64,000 bases of DNA from Heliocidaris erythrogramma. Lineage: Eukaryota > Echinodermata > Echinoidea > Camarodonta > Echinometridae. Positions 25,214-36,399 of the stretch are shown here, piece by piece (the stretch's first letter is position 1; each line of letters begins with the position of its first letter). The stretch lies in the NCBI GenBank assembly GCA_025617745.1, contig CM046853.1:15605174-15669173 (forward strand). The letters are read 5' to 3'. Under the pieces are notes generated by a model. The model was not told the DNA's origin. It did not search any database and saw nothing but the letters and a program-made list of their open reading frames with translations. The position numbers and the translations under genes are program-made.

Positions 25214-26206
25214 AACAAGATGAATGTGACTGCGTCTCCTATATTCCTCCGCCTAAATTCAGTTGATGGCTCAAACTGCTCTAGAAATATTTGATAACGA
25301 TCGAGGCTAAAAACCAGTAATTTCAATAACATGTAATTTCATGTAAATTGACCTCTGACCTTTGACCTACTTACCCCAAAATCTAATCAGTTCATCTTTC
25401 TATGGGGATACATACTGGTACCAAGTTTGAAGTTCTCACCTTAGACATTTCTTGAGATATCGCGGTAACGGTGCTAAAAACCAAGAATTTCATGTAATTT
25501 CATGTAAATTGACCTCTGTGACCTCTGACCTTTGACCTACTTACCCCAAAATCTAATCAGTTCATCTTCGTATAGGGATACATACTAGTACCAAGTTTGA
25601 AGTTCTTACCTCAAACAGTTCTTGAGATATCGCAGTAACGAGGCTAAAAACCAGTAATTTCATGTAATTTCATGTAAATTGACCTCTGTGACCTCTGACC
25701 TTTGACCTACTTACCCCAAAATCTAATCAGTTCATCTTTCTATGAGGATACATACTGGTACCAAGTTTGAAGTTCTTGAGATATCGCGGTAACGGTGCTA
25801 AAAACCAGTAATTCCATGTAATTTCATGTAAAGTGACCTCTGAACTTTGACCTACCAACCCCAAAATCTAATCAGTTCCTCTTTCTATGGGGATACATAC
25901 TGGAACCAAGTTTGAAGTTCTCACCTCAAACGGTTCTTGAGATATCGCGGTAACGGTGCTAAAAACCAAGAATATCATGTAATTTCATGTAAATTGACCT
26001 CTGTGAACTCTGACTTTTGACCTCCTTACCCCAAAATCTAATCAGTTCATCTTCATATGGGGATACATACTAGTACCAAGTTTGAGGTTCCTACCTCAAA
26101 TGATTCTTTAGATATCGCGGTAACGAGAAGTGGGACGGACGGACGGACGGACAACCCGAAAACATAATGCCTCCGGCACCCACCTTCGGTGGGCGGAGGC
26201 ATAAAA
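25214..26206. mobile_element. Nonautonomous element with five internal minisatellite units
   Basis: Ends: ACAAGATGAATG-CTCCGCC on the left, GGGCGGAGGCATAAAA on the right (short inverted CCTCCGCC/GGCGGAGG). Interior: about five units of roughly 160-190 bp with TGACCTTTGACCTACTTACC, CCAAAATCTAATCAGTTCAT, ACCAAGTTTGAAGTTCT and GAGATATCGCGGTAACG, then (GGAC)n. The same family sits in FAAP100 intron 2. Confidence 0.8.
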
Positions 26207-26767
26207 AGTGTACAATATGTAGAATATGTCATCAGAACAATGAAATGATTAACATGCACAATGATGAGTAGTTAAAATTTATTTATTTTTCATCATACAA
26301 TATCAAGATGCATTGTGTATTAAAGCTTGTGAGCCTAACAAACTTGCGATTTCATTTGGATTCATCAGCTTTGTAAAATGTTGCAAATAACATCACAAAT
26401 AATTTTATGAACACAATTTCAAACATGTTCAAAGAAATCTTTGCTGCAGAAAAACTGTTTCAACAACTGCTTAAAAACTGTTTGTGAAATGCCTATTTGA
26501 TGATGTAAAATTTCGCTCTAATGTAACTTATTACATGACATTTCAAATACATGTACATGTATTATTTTTGCCAATGTGTTGATAAAACCATTTGTTATTT
26601 ATATTGAGTAAGTTACAATCAAAATGAATTTTCATGCTCAGGAATCAAACCACCTTACACTGCCGCTTAAAGGTTTTGGTATAGGTTTTCCTGTTGAACC
26701 GCAGCTCATAACACAAAATAAACGTGCGTGCCATCATGGAACCGAACCGGTGTGGCAAAACATTTAA

Positions 26768-27411
26768 AGGCCCAGTCCCACTGCACAAAGAGGATGTAAA
26801 ATGTAAAAAAAATCTTGCCATCCGTTGGAAAAACGCTATATATCCGTTGTGTACTCATTGCATACGTGTTTCATACGCTCTATCCATCGAGCATCCGCCC
26901 ACTGTGATTTCATCCGCGCAAAACTTTCCGCGACATATACATGTACCAGCAACAAACGTTCTATGTCCGTTATCATCCGTTAAACGTCCGCTGTATCCTC
27001 TCTGCATCCTCGCAACTCACATCCGCTGCAGCTGAAAACGGAAAGAGGGAGGAAAGATAAGGTACATGGAGCATCTATACATCGTTAGTAGCACGGAAAT
27101 AGAAATGATGTAAGCGTATGCATCTCGTATATAAAGTATTCAAAACGGACAAAGCATTTGTACCTGGGATGTATCTCGTATATTTAGCTGTCATCCACTT
27201 CCATCCGCTTTCATCCGCTAGGCTTCCGATGAACATCCGTATAGCATCCCCGCTACATACTACCCACGTCCGTTCTTTTCCGTTCTGTTTTCGCAAATTT
27301 TGTCCATTTCTGGAGCGGATGAAAACGAATGGAGCCACCCCCGAAATTTTGCTCGTCCGCTGTGTCCTTTTTGCATACGTTTCGTGTACATTGGCCAGTG
27401 GAACCGAGCCT
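26768..27411. mobile_element. 644-bp nonautonomous DNA element, AGGCCCAGTCCCACTG termini
   Basis: AGGCCCAGTCCCACTG at the left and the reverse complement of AGGCTCGGTTCCACTGG at the right. The interior is rich in ATCCGCT/CATCCGT words. Related in terminus to 2376-2818. It sits directly at the end of a copy of the 108-bp MITE. Confidence 0.7.
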
Positions 27412-27983
27412 TTAGCGGTAGTGTATACTTTTTAGTTGCAAAAATGAGAAACTGTATATAGTGGAAACTTGTTATATTAATAAGGTCCTGGAAACCATAG
27501 ATATTACCTTTGTTATATCCGACCTCTTTATAACAGGTTTCCATTGTATTTCATTATAATGATTTCCTTGTAACACAAAGTCAGTTCTACAGTACTGATC
27601 AAGAAAAAGTTGACACCTTCCCATCATGTCATGTGTGAATGCGTACATCATTACAGACTTTAGTGGGACAATGTGGGAAACTGTCAACTTTCTTTCCATC
27701 AATACTGCACATGTACACATATTATGAAGCTACATATTTCTTATTGAGATGAAATAATAAACAGTGTGATTACATGACATCATCACAGACATCCTCAAAT
27801 GATTTATAACCTTTCGAGTTTCTTCCTGTCAGAGTCTGTTCTGCTAATAATCAAATACGGTAGTTGAAAATATCGAATAATCCAAACTCAGGAATGTCTG
27901 AGAAGTCTCTCGTATATCCTGTTAGTTCGTTGGGTCCGGGCATCCGGCTCGCGAGAGTTTCTCCCGCAACGTACCGGCGGTAT

Positions 27984-28157
27984 CTACCTGGGTGAGATCG
28001 GGGTCCATGGAAGATCCAAGTCACCGACAGCCGTCAAAAGTTTGACAACTTTTTCCTTATTATACCCGCTCATACACCTCTTTGTCTCAAGGAGTCTGTC
28101 AAATCTCTGACTGTCCAATCCTTCACTGACTTCCTTGACGATGAACTCGAAGTCCAT
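27984..28157 (-). CDS. Possible first exon of a second transposon gene
   Basis: ATG at 28157, close inside the right terminus and convergent with the transposase, opens a 57-codon frame MDFEFIVKEVSEGLDSQRFD... to TAG, or to a donor-like CAG|GTAGAT that overlaps the stop. ISL2EU elements are known to carry a second gene for a YqaJ-type nuclease; whether this is its start is an inference from position only, since I do not recognise the residues. Confidence 0.4.
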   Translation of the reverse strand: MDFEFIVKEVSEGLDSQRFDRLLETKRCMSGYNKEKVVKLLTAVGDLDLPWTPISPR

Positions 28158-28333
28158 GCCATTGCAAGAAATTATGACATAATCACATAATCACATAATC
28201 ACGAGGGAGAGACGCGCATGGACTTTGCATGGAGATCGTGCAAAATCCAAGATGGCGATCGGTCAAAGCTTGCCCAAGTTAGTAACAGTAACTAGGCAGT
28301 AGGGGGTGTTGACGTCATCGCGTAAACCGCCCT

Positions 28334-28690
28334 ATTAAAACCGAGCAATTCTTGGACTTGACTTCCCCTTTAAAGGGTACCAATCATCAAAAATATTTTG
28401 CTCTGTATGTTAAGAGGTTTCATGTCGTTATACTATATTAAAAATTTGGGCTTCAAATATTACTTCTAAAAAGAGATATTGGAAGTTTAATTACACCCTC
28501 TTAAAGCATAAAAGTAACTCATGAGTAGACTACTCAATGTAGGTTTCTCATAGAAATTCCATTGTTACCACTTCATAGTTTTACTCTTCTCAACAGAGAC
28601 AAAGTTCTTAAACATCAACAGTCTTTGTTAATCACTATCAATGTAATATCATCTGGTTCCTCATGTTGGCATGGAGATCCAGCACTTCCT
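28334..28690. repeat. Third tandem copy (C): FAAP100 3' end and flank
   Basis: Continues copy B across the ISL2EU insertion. Homology with A and B breaks inside FAAP100 exon 8, immediately before the codons for VLDLHANM (near 28688). Confidence 0.8.
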
Positions 28691-31600
28691 GGACAAGAAC
28701 GGTGAGATTTTTTCTGGATTTGTCAGCACTGAGTTGATCACTTATTGATAGCAACTTCCCAAGGAGGCTCTATTCATAAATACAAGAAAACAAAAACAGA
28801 TTGTCAAGAACTGAACAAATGATGGGATTTCATTCACTAGCACAAGTTGAAATTTGAGATGGGAGAGTGGGCAAGGGCTAGTGTATGGCAAACACCTATG
28901 GATAAATAGGACAACTACCCCCAACATCTACCTTGCAGATAACTACCCCCTAAGAAAAACTACCTCCCCCACTCCCCACAATTACCCCCGAACAATTAAA
29001 GTAGCCCTAAGACATCTACACCCCTCTCTAAAAATCATGTGCGACACTTACCTTAACAATAGATGCTTCTTTGTTCATTTCTTCACGGTCCACTCTGAAC
29101 TTGGAAGACACGAGCTTAGAGTTCTGTAAATGAATCAATTTGTTTTTCAAAGACAATGAGTTAAACATATTTTCAAGTCCAGAGGGGGTGTTTCATAAAG
29201 CTGATCGTAAGTTACGCACAACTTTACGCACGACTGGTTATCAGTTCTTGTGCTAAATGATTGAGAATCTGATTAGTATAGCACCCAAGAACTTGTTCCA
29301 GTCGTTCATAAAGTCATTCGTAACTTTACGAACATCTACACCCCTCTCTGTCCTGTGGGGTGTTTCATAAAGCTGTTCGTAAAGTTACGAATGACTTTAT
29401 GAACAGCTTTATGAAACACCCCACAGGACAGAATTTTTCTGTGTTTACATCTACTGTAATCCATTCCCTGAAACTTGTTAATATTTTGAAAGTGGTTAAG
29501 ATTTCAAGAAGCTTTTTGCCACTGAAATGGTCATTGTTTACATTCCATAAATTTGGGGGCTTTACACTAATAGCTTCACATGCATGATATATCAGGAATA
29601 TTGAGGTTTTTCACTAGTGAGAAAATCAGATTTCAATTACTGTATAAAGCTTAAAAGTTGTATGGAGTTTGTTAACAAAAATACTTAAATATCGAAGTCA
29701 AGTGGAAAACATATAATGCAGGTAACATTGAGAAGTTTGTTTCATAAAACAGACACACCCATCCAACTTACATTTCAGTTTACATGGAATATGTCTTTGA
29801 GCTTACCTTTATTCTCATATGAATTGCCTCAACCATTCCTCTTGTTATCCTCTCATCTGATGACGTTACTTGAAGTGAAATCCTATCAACATCACGTTCT
29901 AAGGCCTGAATTGAGACTAAACAACCACAAGGGGACATAGCTTCAATGCACAGATCTTCAACCTCTACTGACTGGTTGCTTGGCAAAAGCTGATGGAGCA
30001 CCTGCTCTGCTGGGCTCCTGCTACTGTCTGCAGATGAAAACATGTAAGATATTTAGTGACATCATAACACAGGGTGAATAGGAGTATTTTGACAGATTTT
30101 GCACTTCACTACATCACAAGTGGCAAGTTTTAGGGGGTTAAAAGTCAATTACACAAAGAAAATTTCCTATCAAGATCCAATAAATCAGTTCATAACATTG
30201 TTGTAAGTTATTACAAATACCATGAAAGAAAATCTTATTGTGACAAACATGTTCCTGTTTTCAGAAGTGCTATTGGTATTAGCCTTCATAACAATGTTTT
30301 CTTTATTACTGTAATAGAGAACATTGTCAAATATCGATTCAGCCACTGGTTGATAACATATATCATAACCTGTCTCTTTTCATTTTCCCAAAATACAACA
30401 TTCCTGCAATGTCCTACCATCAGAAAGACTGCCTAGAAGAATTCTGTCAAGCTGAATTGTAATAGAAGCCACCTGATCACGAGTTGCAGGAGACTTTTGC
30501 TGACTGGGTTGGGGATCTCCAGGCAATCCACTGAATGCTGTTTTTGTCCTGTCGCATTCTTGATGACTTCTCTGCATTCCTACACCATGATGTCTTCTCT
30601 CCTGGAGTGAATCAAGAGTATCAACCACAGAGCTTCCAATTAAAAACACAGCACCCTTCACTTCTGCGTCCAATGTGACAGTACTCTCTGCGACATTGCC
30701 ATGGTCTTCCTTTTGAAGAGTCTCCTCCATGAGATTAGACAGATGAAAGCACAGTGAACAATGTACAGTCAGTGGCCAGGACATGGCTGTTCCTGATTCA
30801 TTCAACACAAAGCTAAATATCACACTGGTCTTTGGTGAAAACCCAACAAGTGGAATACTCTTCGTCCTGTGGTACTTATTACCGCTGACCTTCCACCTTT
30901 CATCACAATTGCTTGACACAGTACCTATCAGAGTCCATCCATGCGACATAGACCAAGAGGTACAATTTGTCACTTTGCAAGATACTTTGGTTCTTTTCTG
31001 TCCGTTTTCAAGGATGCATTCCACTCTGGACTCAAGCTCAAAGGCATCCGATGTTTCCCAGGTTTGGCAGACAATGTGATGAGCACTACTCAACTCCTCC
31101 AGGATAGCCCTCTGCTTACTGCCTAGTCTGGTCAGGGCAGCCATCTTTGACGATACTTCCCGCATGTTACGGAGAGCCTCATGGACACGTTGTCTGGCAG
31201 CTGTGGAACTGATTCCTGATTGGTCCATGTCGGTGGCGTGTTCTGATGGGAGTAACAGCTGAAGTACTGTCCCATTTTTCTTGATAGCTAGGAGCTTGTA
31301 CGAAGAACTGGTACCTAAATAGTGGGGAAAAAGGATAATAAATATACTGTAGATTAATACGGTAAGCCCTAATGTAATAAATAACAATAGTGCAAAAGAG
31401 CACATAAATTACTGTAAATTTTAACACCATTACTTTGATTTTTATTCCTAAACTGCTCATGACTTTTAATTTCTAAAGAATTTCATGAGAACATCACATG
31501 TACTTGTAACTGAAAATATGTACTATAAGTATGCCATATTTATCATACTTTTCAAAACAGCCATTGTCGCTACTCCAAACATGCTCCAACTGTTCATAGT

Positions 31601-34600
31601 CATCTGCAGGACAGCATCTTTCAGGTGAAAGGTTATAAAATGCAGGTCAAAGTTGGAGGCACAGATCAAAGTGTCCTTCATCGCAACAGCATCTAATATG
31701 GAAGCACTGGTATGGAGCCTACTGATTTCAGTACAATTACCATCCATTGGATCTACATAGAAAATCATGAGCTGCCCTCCGACACCAACTAGTACAAGGC
31801 AGTCTAAACCGGAGCCAGCCGGATTAGACTGGTTGCTGTAGCTGACTGTGCAGACTTGACTGACTTGTTCCAGGGAGCGACACAAGAGTCTGATGGCTTT
31901 GGCAGAAGATGATGAAAAGGATGTTGGACGGAAGCTTTTCATGAGGATAGAATAGATGCATCCATCTGGTAAAGTGATGAGAATTACCGGAGAGTCAACA
32001 AGGTTTGCCTCTGACCCCCACATGGCATCGAAAAGAGCATCTGATGTCACAAGGATGCTGCATGACTGCATCACTGTACTTGAGTTGCCATATGAACTTG
32101 ATGATACCAGTCCATAGACATCAACACAAATCATCACATCCATCCCTTCAGAGCTATATGTTGCACCCTGATTAGATGATGATGAAGTATGTTTATAAGG
32201 TCCATTGAAGGTATGATGGCTAGAATCTACATCTGCACCAAAGATCAGAGTGGAGTACAGAGGATTCTTGTCACAGATGATAGAATCCACATCAGCATTG
32301 TTTGTTTGGCAAGAATGAACAGAGATCCTCCATCCCACCCCTTCACGGCAACATGTGACAAGGCTGTCATTGACTATGACAAATCCTTCTAAATTGTTCG
32401 TATCCAGTATGACTTTCTGCTCATCCACCTGAAATTGCAGAGGATTGAGATAAAAAGTATGAAAAAAGCAACATGTTACACAACAAACAAGAATTAGGAC
32501 ATGATATACATGAAATTTATAATGTACAATACAATTTATGGTTCTATTTCTTTCAAAAACAATTTTAATTAACATATACACTTTTCCTCAAAAATTCTAC
32601 AAATTAAAGAAAGTACAGTTTTCCATCCATTTCTTTTAATAATTGAGGAACTGGAAACTTTCGCTGGTTTGACCATTTTCTATAAAAAGGATAAAATTCA
32701 ATTATAAGTGTTACCATGGTAACTGCTCCAACAGCTTGTAGGAATTCTTGAAACTGAATGTCAGATACATCATGACTTTCATCTCTGGTTGCTGAGCTCG
32801 ACCCATCCCCTCCTCCAAGCAGATCTCTAAAGATATCCTCCTCTCCATCTCGTCTTTCCTTCTCTTTCCCCTGTTCCTTCAGCCCTTGGTGTTCATCCCC
32901 CTTCTCACTTTCTGTACTTCTCCCTTCAGTCTTGTTCTTTGACTTGCTAAAAATACAATGAAAAATTGAAAACAATCCTTTTTGCAGGACAGAATAAGCG
33001 AATAGTGGATGCCTACATCTCTGAGGCAATCTTCATGGTCATACTTCAAATGTCATACTTATTCATAAAAATACATTAGCCAAAACAAGATGAATGCGAC
33101 TGCATCTCCTATATGCCTCCGCCTAAATTCAGTTGATGGCTCAAACTCTTCTAGAAATATTTGATAACGAGGCTAAAAACCAGTAATTTCATGTAATTTT
33201 ATGTAAATTGACCTCTGTGACCTCTGACCTTTGACCTTCTTACCCCAAAATCTAATCAGTTCATCTTCATATAGGGAAACATACTAGTACCAAGTTTGAA
33301 GTTCTTACCTCAAACAGTTCTTGAGATATCGTGGTAAAGGTGCTAAAAACCAAGAATTTTTATGTAATTTCATGTAAATTGACCTCTGTGACCTCTGACC
33401 TTTGACCTCCTTACCCCAAAATCTAATCAGTTCATCTTCATATAGGGAAACATACTAGTACCAAGTTTGAAGTTCTTATCTCAAACAGTTCTTGAGATAT
33501 CGTGGTAACGGTGCTAAAAACCAAGAATTTTTATGTAATTTCATGTAAATTGACCTCTGTGACCTCTGACCTTTGACCTACTTACCCCAAAATCTAATCA
33601 GTTCGTCTTCGTATGGGGATACATACTAGTACCAAGTTTGAGGTTCCTACCTCAAATGATTCTTCAGATATCGCGGTAACGAGAAGTGGGACGGACGGAC
33701 GGACGGACGGACGGACAACCCGAAAACATAATGCCTCCGGCACCCACCTTCTGTGGGCGGAGGCATAAAAATGGGCTAATATATTAAAGTAAGCCATTGG
33801 TAAACCTTTGATCTTGGGTCACAATCAATGCTTTATGGGTATAACTTGATGATATATTTTCTCTTTAAGAAGTGTTATCTACATCTACATACTGTATATG
33901 TTGAGTTTGTTATATAAACTGAATCTAACATACAATTTTAGATCAAGGAAATTCAAGCTTTCTAAAACATTGTTTTGGAGAATTATGCTCTATTCTTATA
34001 AGTGTGCAGAACAAAACAATTGTTTGACTGTCTTTCAGTAATCCTATGAACGTTCGGGATGACAAATATATGCTGAAAACAAAAACCAAAATCCAACAGC
34101 AAACTCAATGCTCACTGACCTTTTATTTTTCTTCTTCTTCTTCTGGTGGCACCATTGCTGAAGGCTGCAGCTAAAGATTCTCCCATCTTTGAGTCCACAG
34201 ACTAAAGACAACAATCCTTGATGTGAGATTATGTCATGGCAGTGGCATCGGCCAGAAAATTTCAGAGAACCCTGTGCAAAATAAAAGAATAAATCAACTG
34301 AAGATGGTTTGTTTCTTTTTTTTTCTGATAGGGAAGACAAAGCCAAAGCCTAAGGCCTTTTTCCTCTGTTCCCTCTCTCCAAAGAGTCCAAGTGCAATCA
34401 CTTATGGGACCAAACCTATGTGGGACTGTGTCACGAATTCACTGCTGTACAAGTGTAAAATAGGCACAAAAATCGCAAACAAGATTACATTTACTTAAAT
34501 TTGCTATAATAGGCCTACTTGATTTAGGGGCCCTCCAACTCTGCTACAAAATTGGGGTTTCAAATTTGAAAGTGTAAAATGAAATGATTATTTTCCTCTT

Positions 34601-36294
34601 CTCATGTATGATCTACCTTGGACCAAACCCCGCTATTAACAGTCTACACACAATCCTATTGAAGCCTATTCCAGGCATGGCAATTTAAGCCATGTCGGAA
34701 TAGAATCTGCTCACCCAATGTAGGTTCTACGAGGTAATAATATAATTGCTGCCCCCTACTGCTGGACTACTGAATTCGACAATAAACAATGACTCTCCAG
34801 CCCACATTCAGAAGGCATACTGTGACCTGTGTATGAGCGAACCAGAGCCTAGAATCTCTTTGTCAAAGACCTCAACATTTAGCATCAATCTAGATTTGTC
34901 AGACATCTCCACTACTGCACCACATCATATAGTTTTGATTACATTCCTTCTACATTTCACGATGATAGAATATCTGATTTCATTAGCGCTGGGACTAAAA
35001 ACAAGGTACCCGAGTCCCACCCGAGAGCTTCGAGTCCCGGGTCAAAATGTTAGATACCCATTACTCGAAATAAGTATTTAATGATTACTTATAAAGTTAA
35101 GGTCAGACAGGGAAGAAAATGTTGGCTTGATGATATTTTTAATGAATGATGATGATCTTTCCAACGACACCATTACTGCCCCAAGTGTGCACAGTTTTGA
35201 AGTAGCTTTGGATAGGTGCTGGAAAAATGAGCCCAAGTATGATTACGAATCGCCTGCACCACGAAACGATCCAGCCATCTTGAAGAGGAAAAAGAACTTG
35301 GAACTGAATATAGAGGCGTAGTGCCTGCGTTCAGTATCTTCCCTAGGTATCCCTAGGTAGGTAAAGGAAATTGCGACATGCAGCTCTAAAGGTTTTTACA
35401 AATATTTTTGAACAACTAATAATAGCACAAACGACTTTCAATAATTCTTGGTCATTCCACAAAATTCTGACGTCTTATTTATTATTTATCGTAATTAATA
35501 TGCACAAATAGGGCCAAAAGAGGGCACCAAACATAATCCGTGAAGTATGGACTCGTCTGTGGTGAGCGAAAGCTGATGGTAAGCGACTGGATTTGGCCTT
35601 AAATTAAGTTAAAATGAGAGTTTATATTAAGATAAAATTTTCAAACATTTTTGTATGACATTATTTTACGGTATATTCTGCTTCATTTGACATGTTTTAA
35701 TATATTACTATAGTATTACATTTTTAATGTATATCTATCAAATTGTGTTGTAACGTCATAAAAGACGAAAATGTCAGCGAAGTTTGGACACCCCATCTTA
35801 CACCAATCATGTAATACTTGTCTTGAGTTAAATATTTTACTAAAATATTCTTCAAACTAGGTTAGTATTGTCTTTCAACGGGGCATGACAAAAAAAAACA
35901 ATTTTTTTTAATTGCCCGAAATGACTTTTGGCACACTTTGGTTTAGCCCCGGCCCGGCCCCGACCCCGGCCCCGGCCCACTGTGCGGCGTGAATTACGAG
36001 TTCCGCAGAAGAAGAGCTTTTCGCACTAGCTGCGGACTGGAGGCAATCCCTAGCCGACTCTTTCGGCTACCGTACCGGTATGTACTCACCACTATCCCGT
36101 TGAGAACCCGCTAAATATAAACTCACCAGTTTCTTGCCGTCTTTGTCATAGATAAAAAGACAATCTGAACCACAGTTTACGACAGCAATACCATGATATT
36201 TACTAAATCGTACATTCCATCTGCTTGGACTTCCATATCCTCTGACATGCTCTATTGCTTGACATTTGATCGATGATTTCTTATCCTCAGACAT
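28638..36294 (-). CDS. FAAP100: FAAP100, Fanconi anaemia core complex subunit, complete eight-exon gene
   Basis: FAAP100 works with FANCB and FANCL in the Fanconi core complex, which directs FANCD2/FANCI monoubiquitination in crosslink repair. Exons in transcript order: 36127-36294, 34120-34271, 32715-32946, 31549-32428, 30418-31314, 29807-30027, 29052-29123, 28638-28769. They total 2754 nt, 917 codons plus TGA, and every junction keeps phase; human FAAP100 is 881 residues. Landmarks shared with the human protein: DCLFIYDKDGKKL in exon 1; DALFDAMWGSEANLVDSPV, LPDGCIYSILMK and DCLVLVGVGGQLMIF in exon 4; KLLAIKKNGTVLQLLL followed by a helical RVHEALRNMREVSSKMAALT stretch in exon 5; and LVQEVLDLHANMRNQM at the C-terminus, aligning with the human RLLQVYRQLRHPSLILL end. 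The N-terminal half is propeller-like and the C-terminal part helical. Exon 3 is acidic, Ser/Glu-rich and poorly conserved. Start chosen because the ATG at 36294 opens exon 1 and upstream sequence is repeat. Intron 2 carries a 0.7-kb repeat and intron 1 a LINE fragment. A large transposon begins 304 bp beyond the stop. Confidence 0.93.
29180..29431. mobile_element. Hairpin element in FAAP100 intron 6
   Basis: GGGTGTTTCATAAAGCTG words at about 29188 and 29359, plus a near-perfect hairpin at 29348-29431: 38-bp arms with one mismatch and an 8-base loop. This termini type is common in sea urchin DNA as I remember it. Confidence 0.75.
33085..33771. mobile_element. Minisatellite-bearing nonautonomous element in FAAP100 intron 2
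   Basis: Same ends as 25214-26206 (ACAAGATGAATG...GGGCGGAGGCATAAAA) but only about three internal units, and a longer (GGAC)n run near 33688. Confidence 0.8.
35127..35400 (+). pseudogene. 3' end fragment of a LINE (reverse-transcriptase ORF tail)
   Basis: NDTITAPSVHSFEVALDRCW, then an acidic/basic tail ending ELNIEA and a stop, resembles the C-terminal end of CR1/jockey-type LINE proteins (LPxxVVxAxSVNxFKxRLDKxW). The CCTAGGTAGGTAAAGG that follows fits a LINE 3' tail. It is in FAAP100 intron 1, opposite in strand to the gene. Confidence 0.5.
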
Positions 36295-36399
36295 CCTGCG
36301 GGAACTTCATATAAAATTTTATTTTTGCAAAACGAATATCCATACCAAAGACAGATTACTCTGACCTACTTCCGTAGTACATTTTGGAGGCATACTTTG

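Larger units (their letters stand above)
17491..28333 (+). mobile_element. 10.84-kb ISL2EU-type DNA transposon, decayed, with nested elements
   Basis: Termini are AGGGCGGTTTAC and its exact reverse complement. The left flank ends ...CTTCAAT and the right begins ATTAAAACC; tandem copy A has the uninterrupted CTTCAATTAAAACC, so the target duplication is AT. The element encodes an N-terminal THAP domain (17755 on) and a DDE_Tnp_4 transposase (23672-24336) on the plus strand, and a possible second gene at the other end on the minus strand. A 2-bp AT duplication with THAP plus DDE_Tnp_4 is the signature I know for ISL2EU elements. Coding parts carry several frameshifts and stops and at least seven smaller repeats lie inside, so it is not autonomous now. 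Confidence 0.88.

Noticed and set aside
23500-33720. CRISPR-like regular repeats
   Set aside because: The repeated units are minisatellites without distinct spacers, in an animal genome.
33594-33797. Frame with VRPSVRPSVPLLVTAIS
   Set aside because: Translation of the GGAC array and minisatellite end; it recurs at 26053-26259 in the sister element.
34746-35081. 111-codon plus-strand frame in FAAP100 intron 1
   Set aside because: No domain or repeat resemblance; composition looks random. Only the following LINE tail at 35127 was kept.
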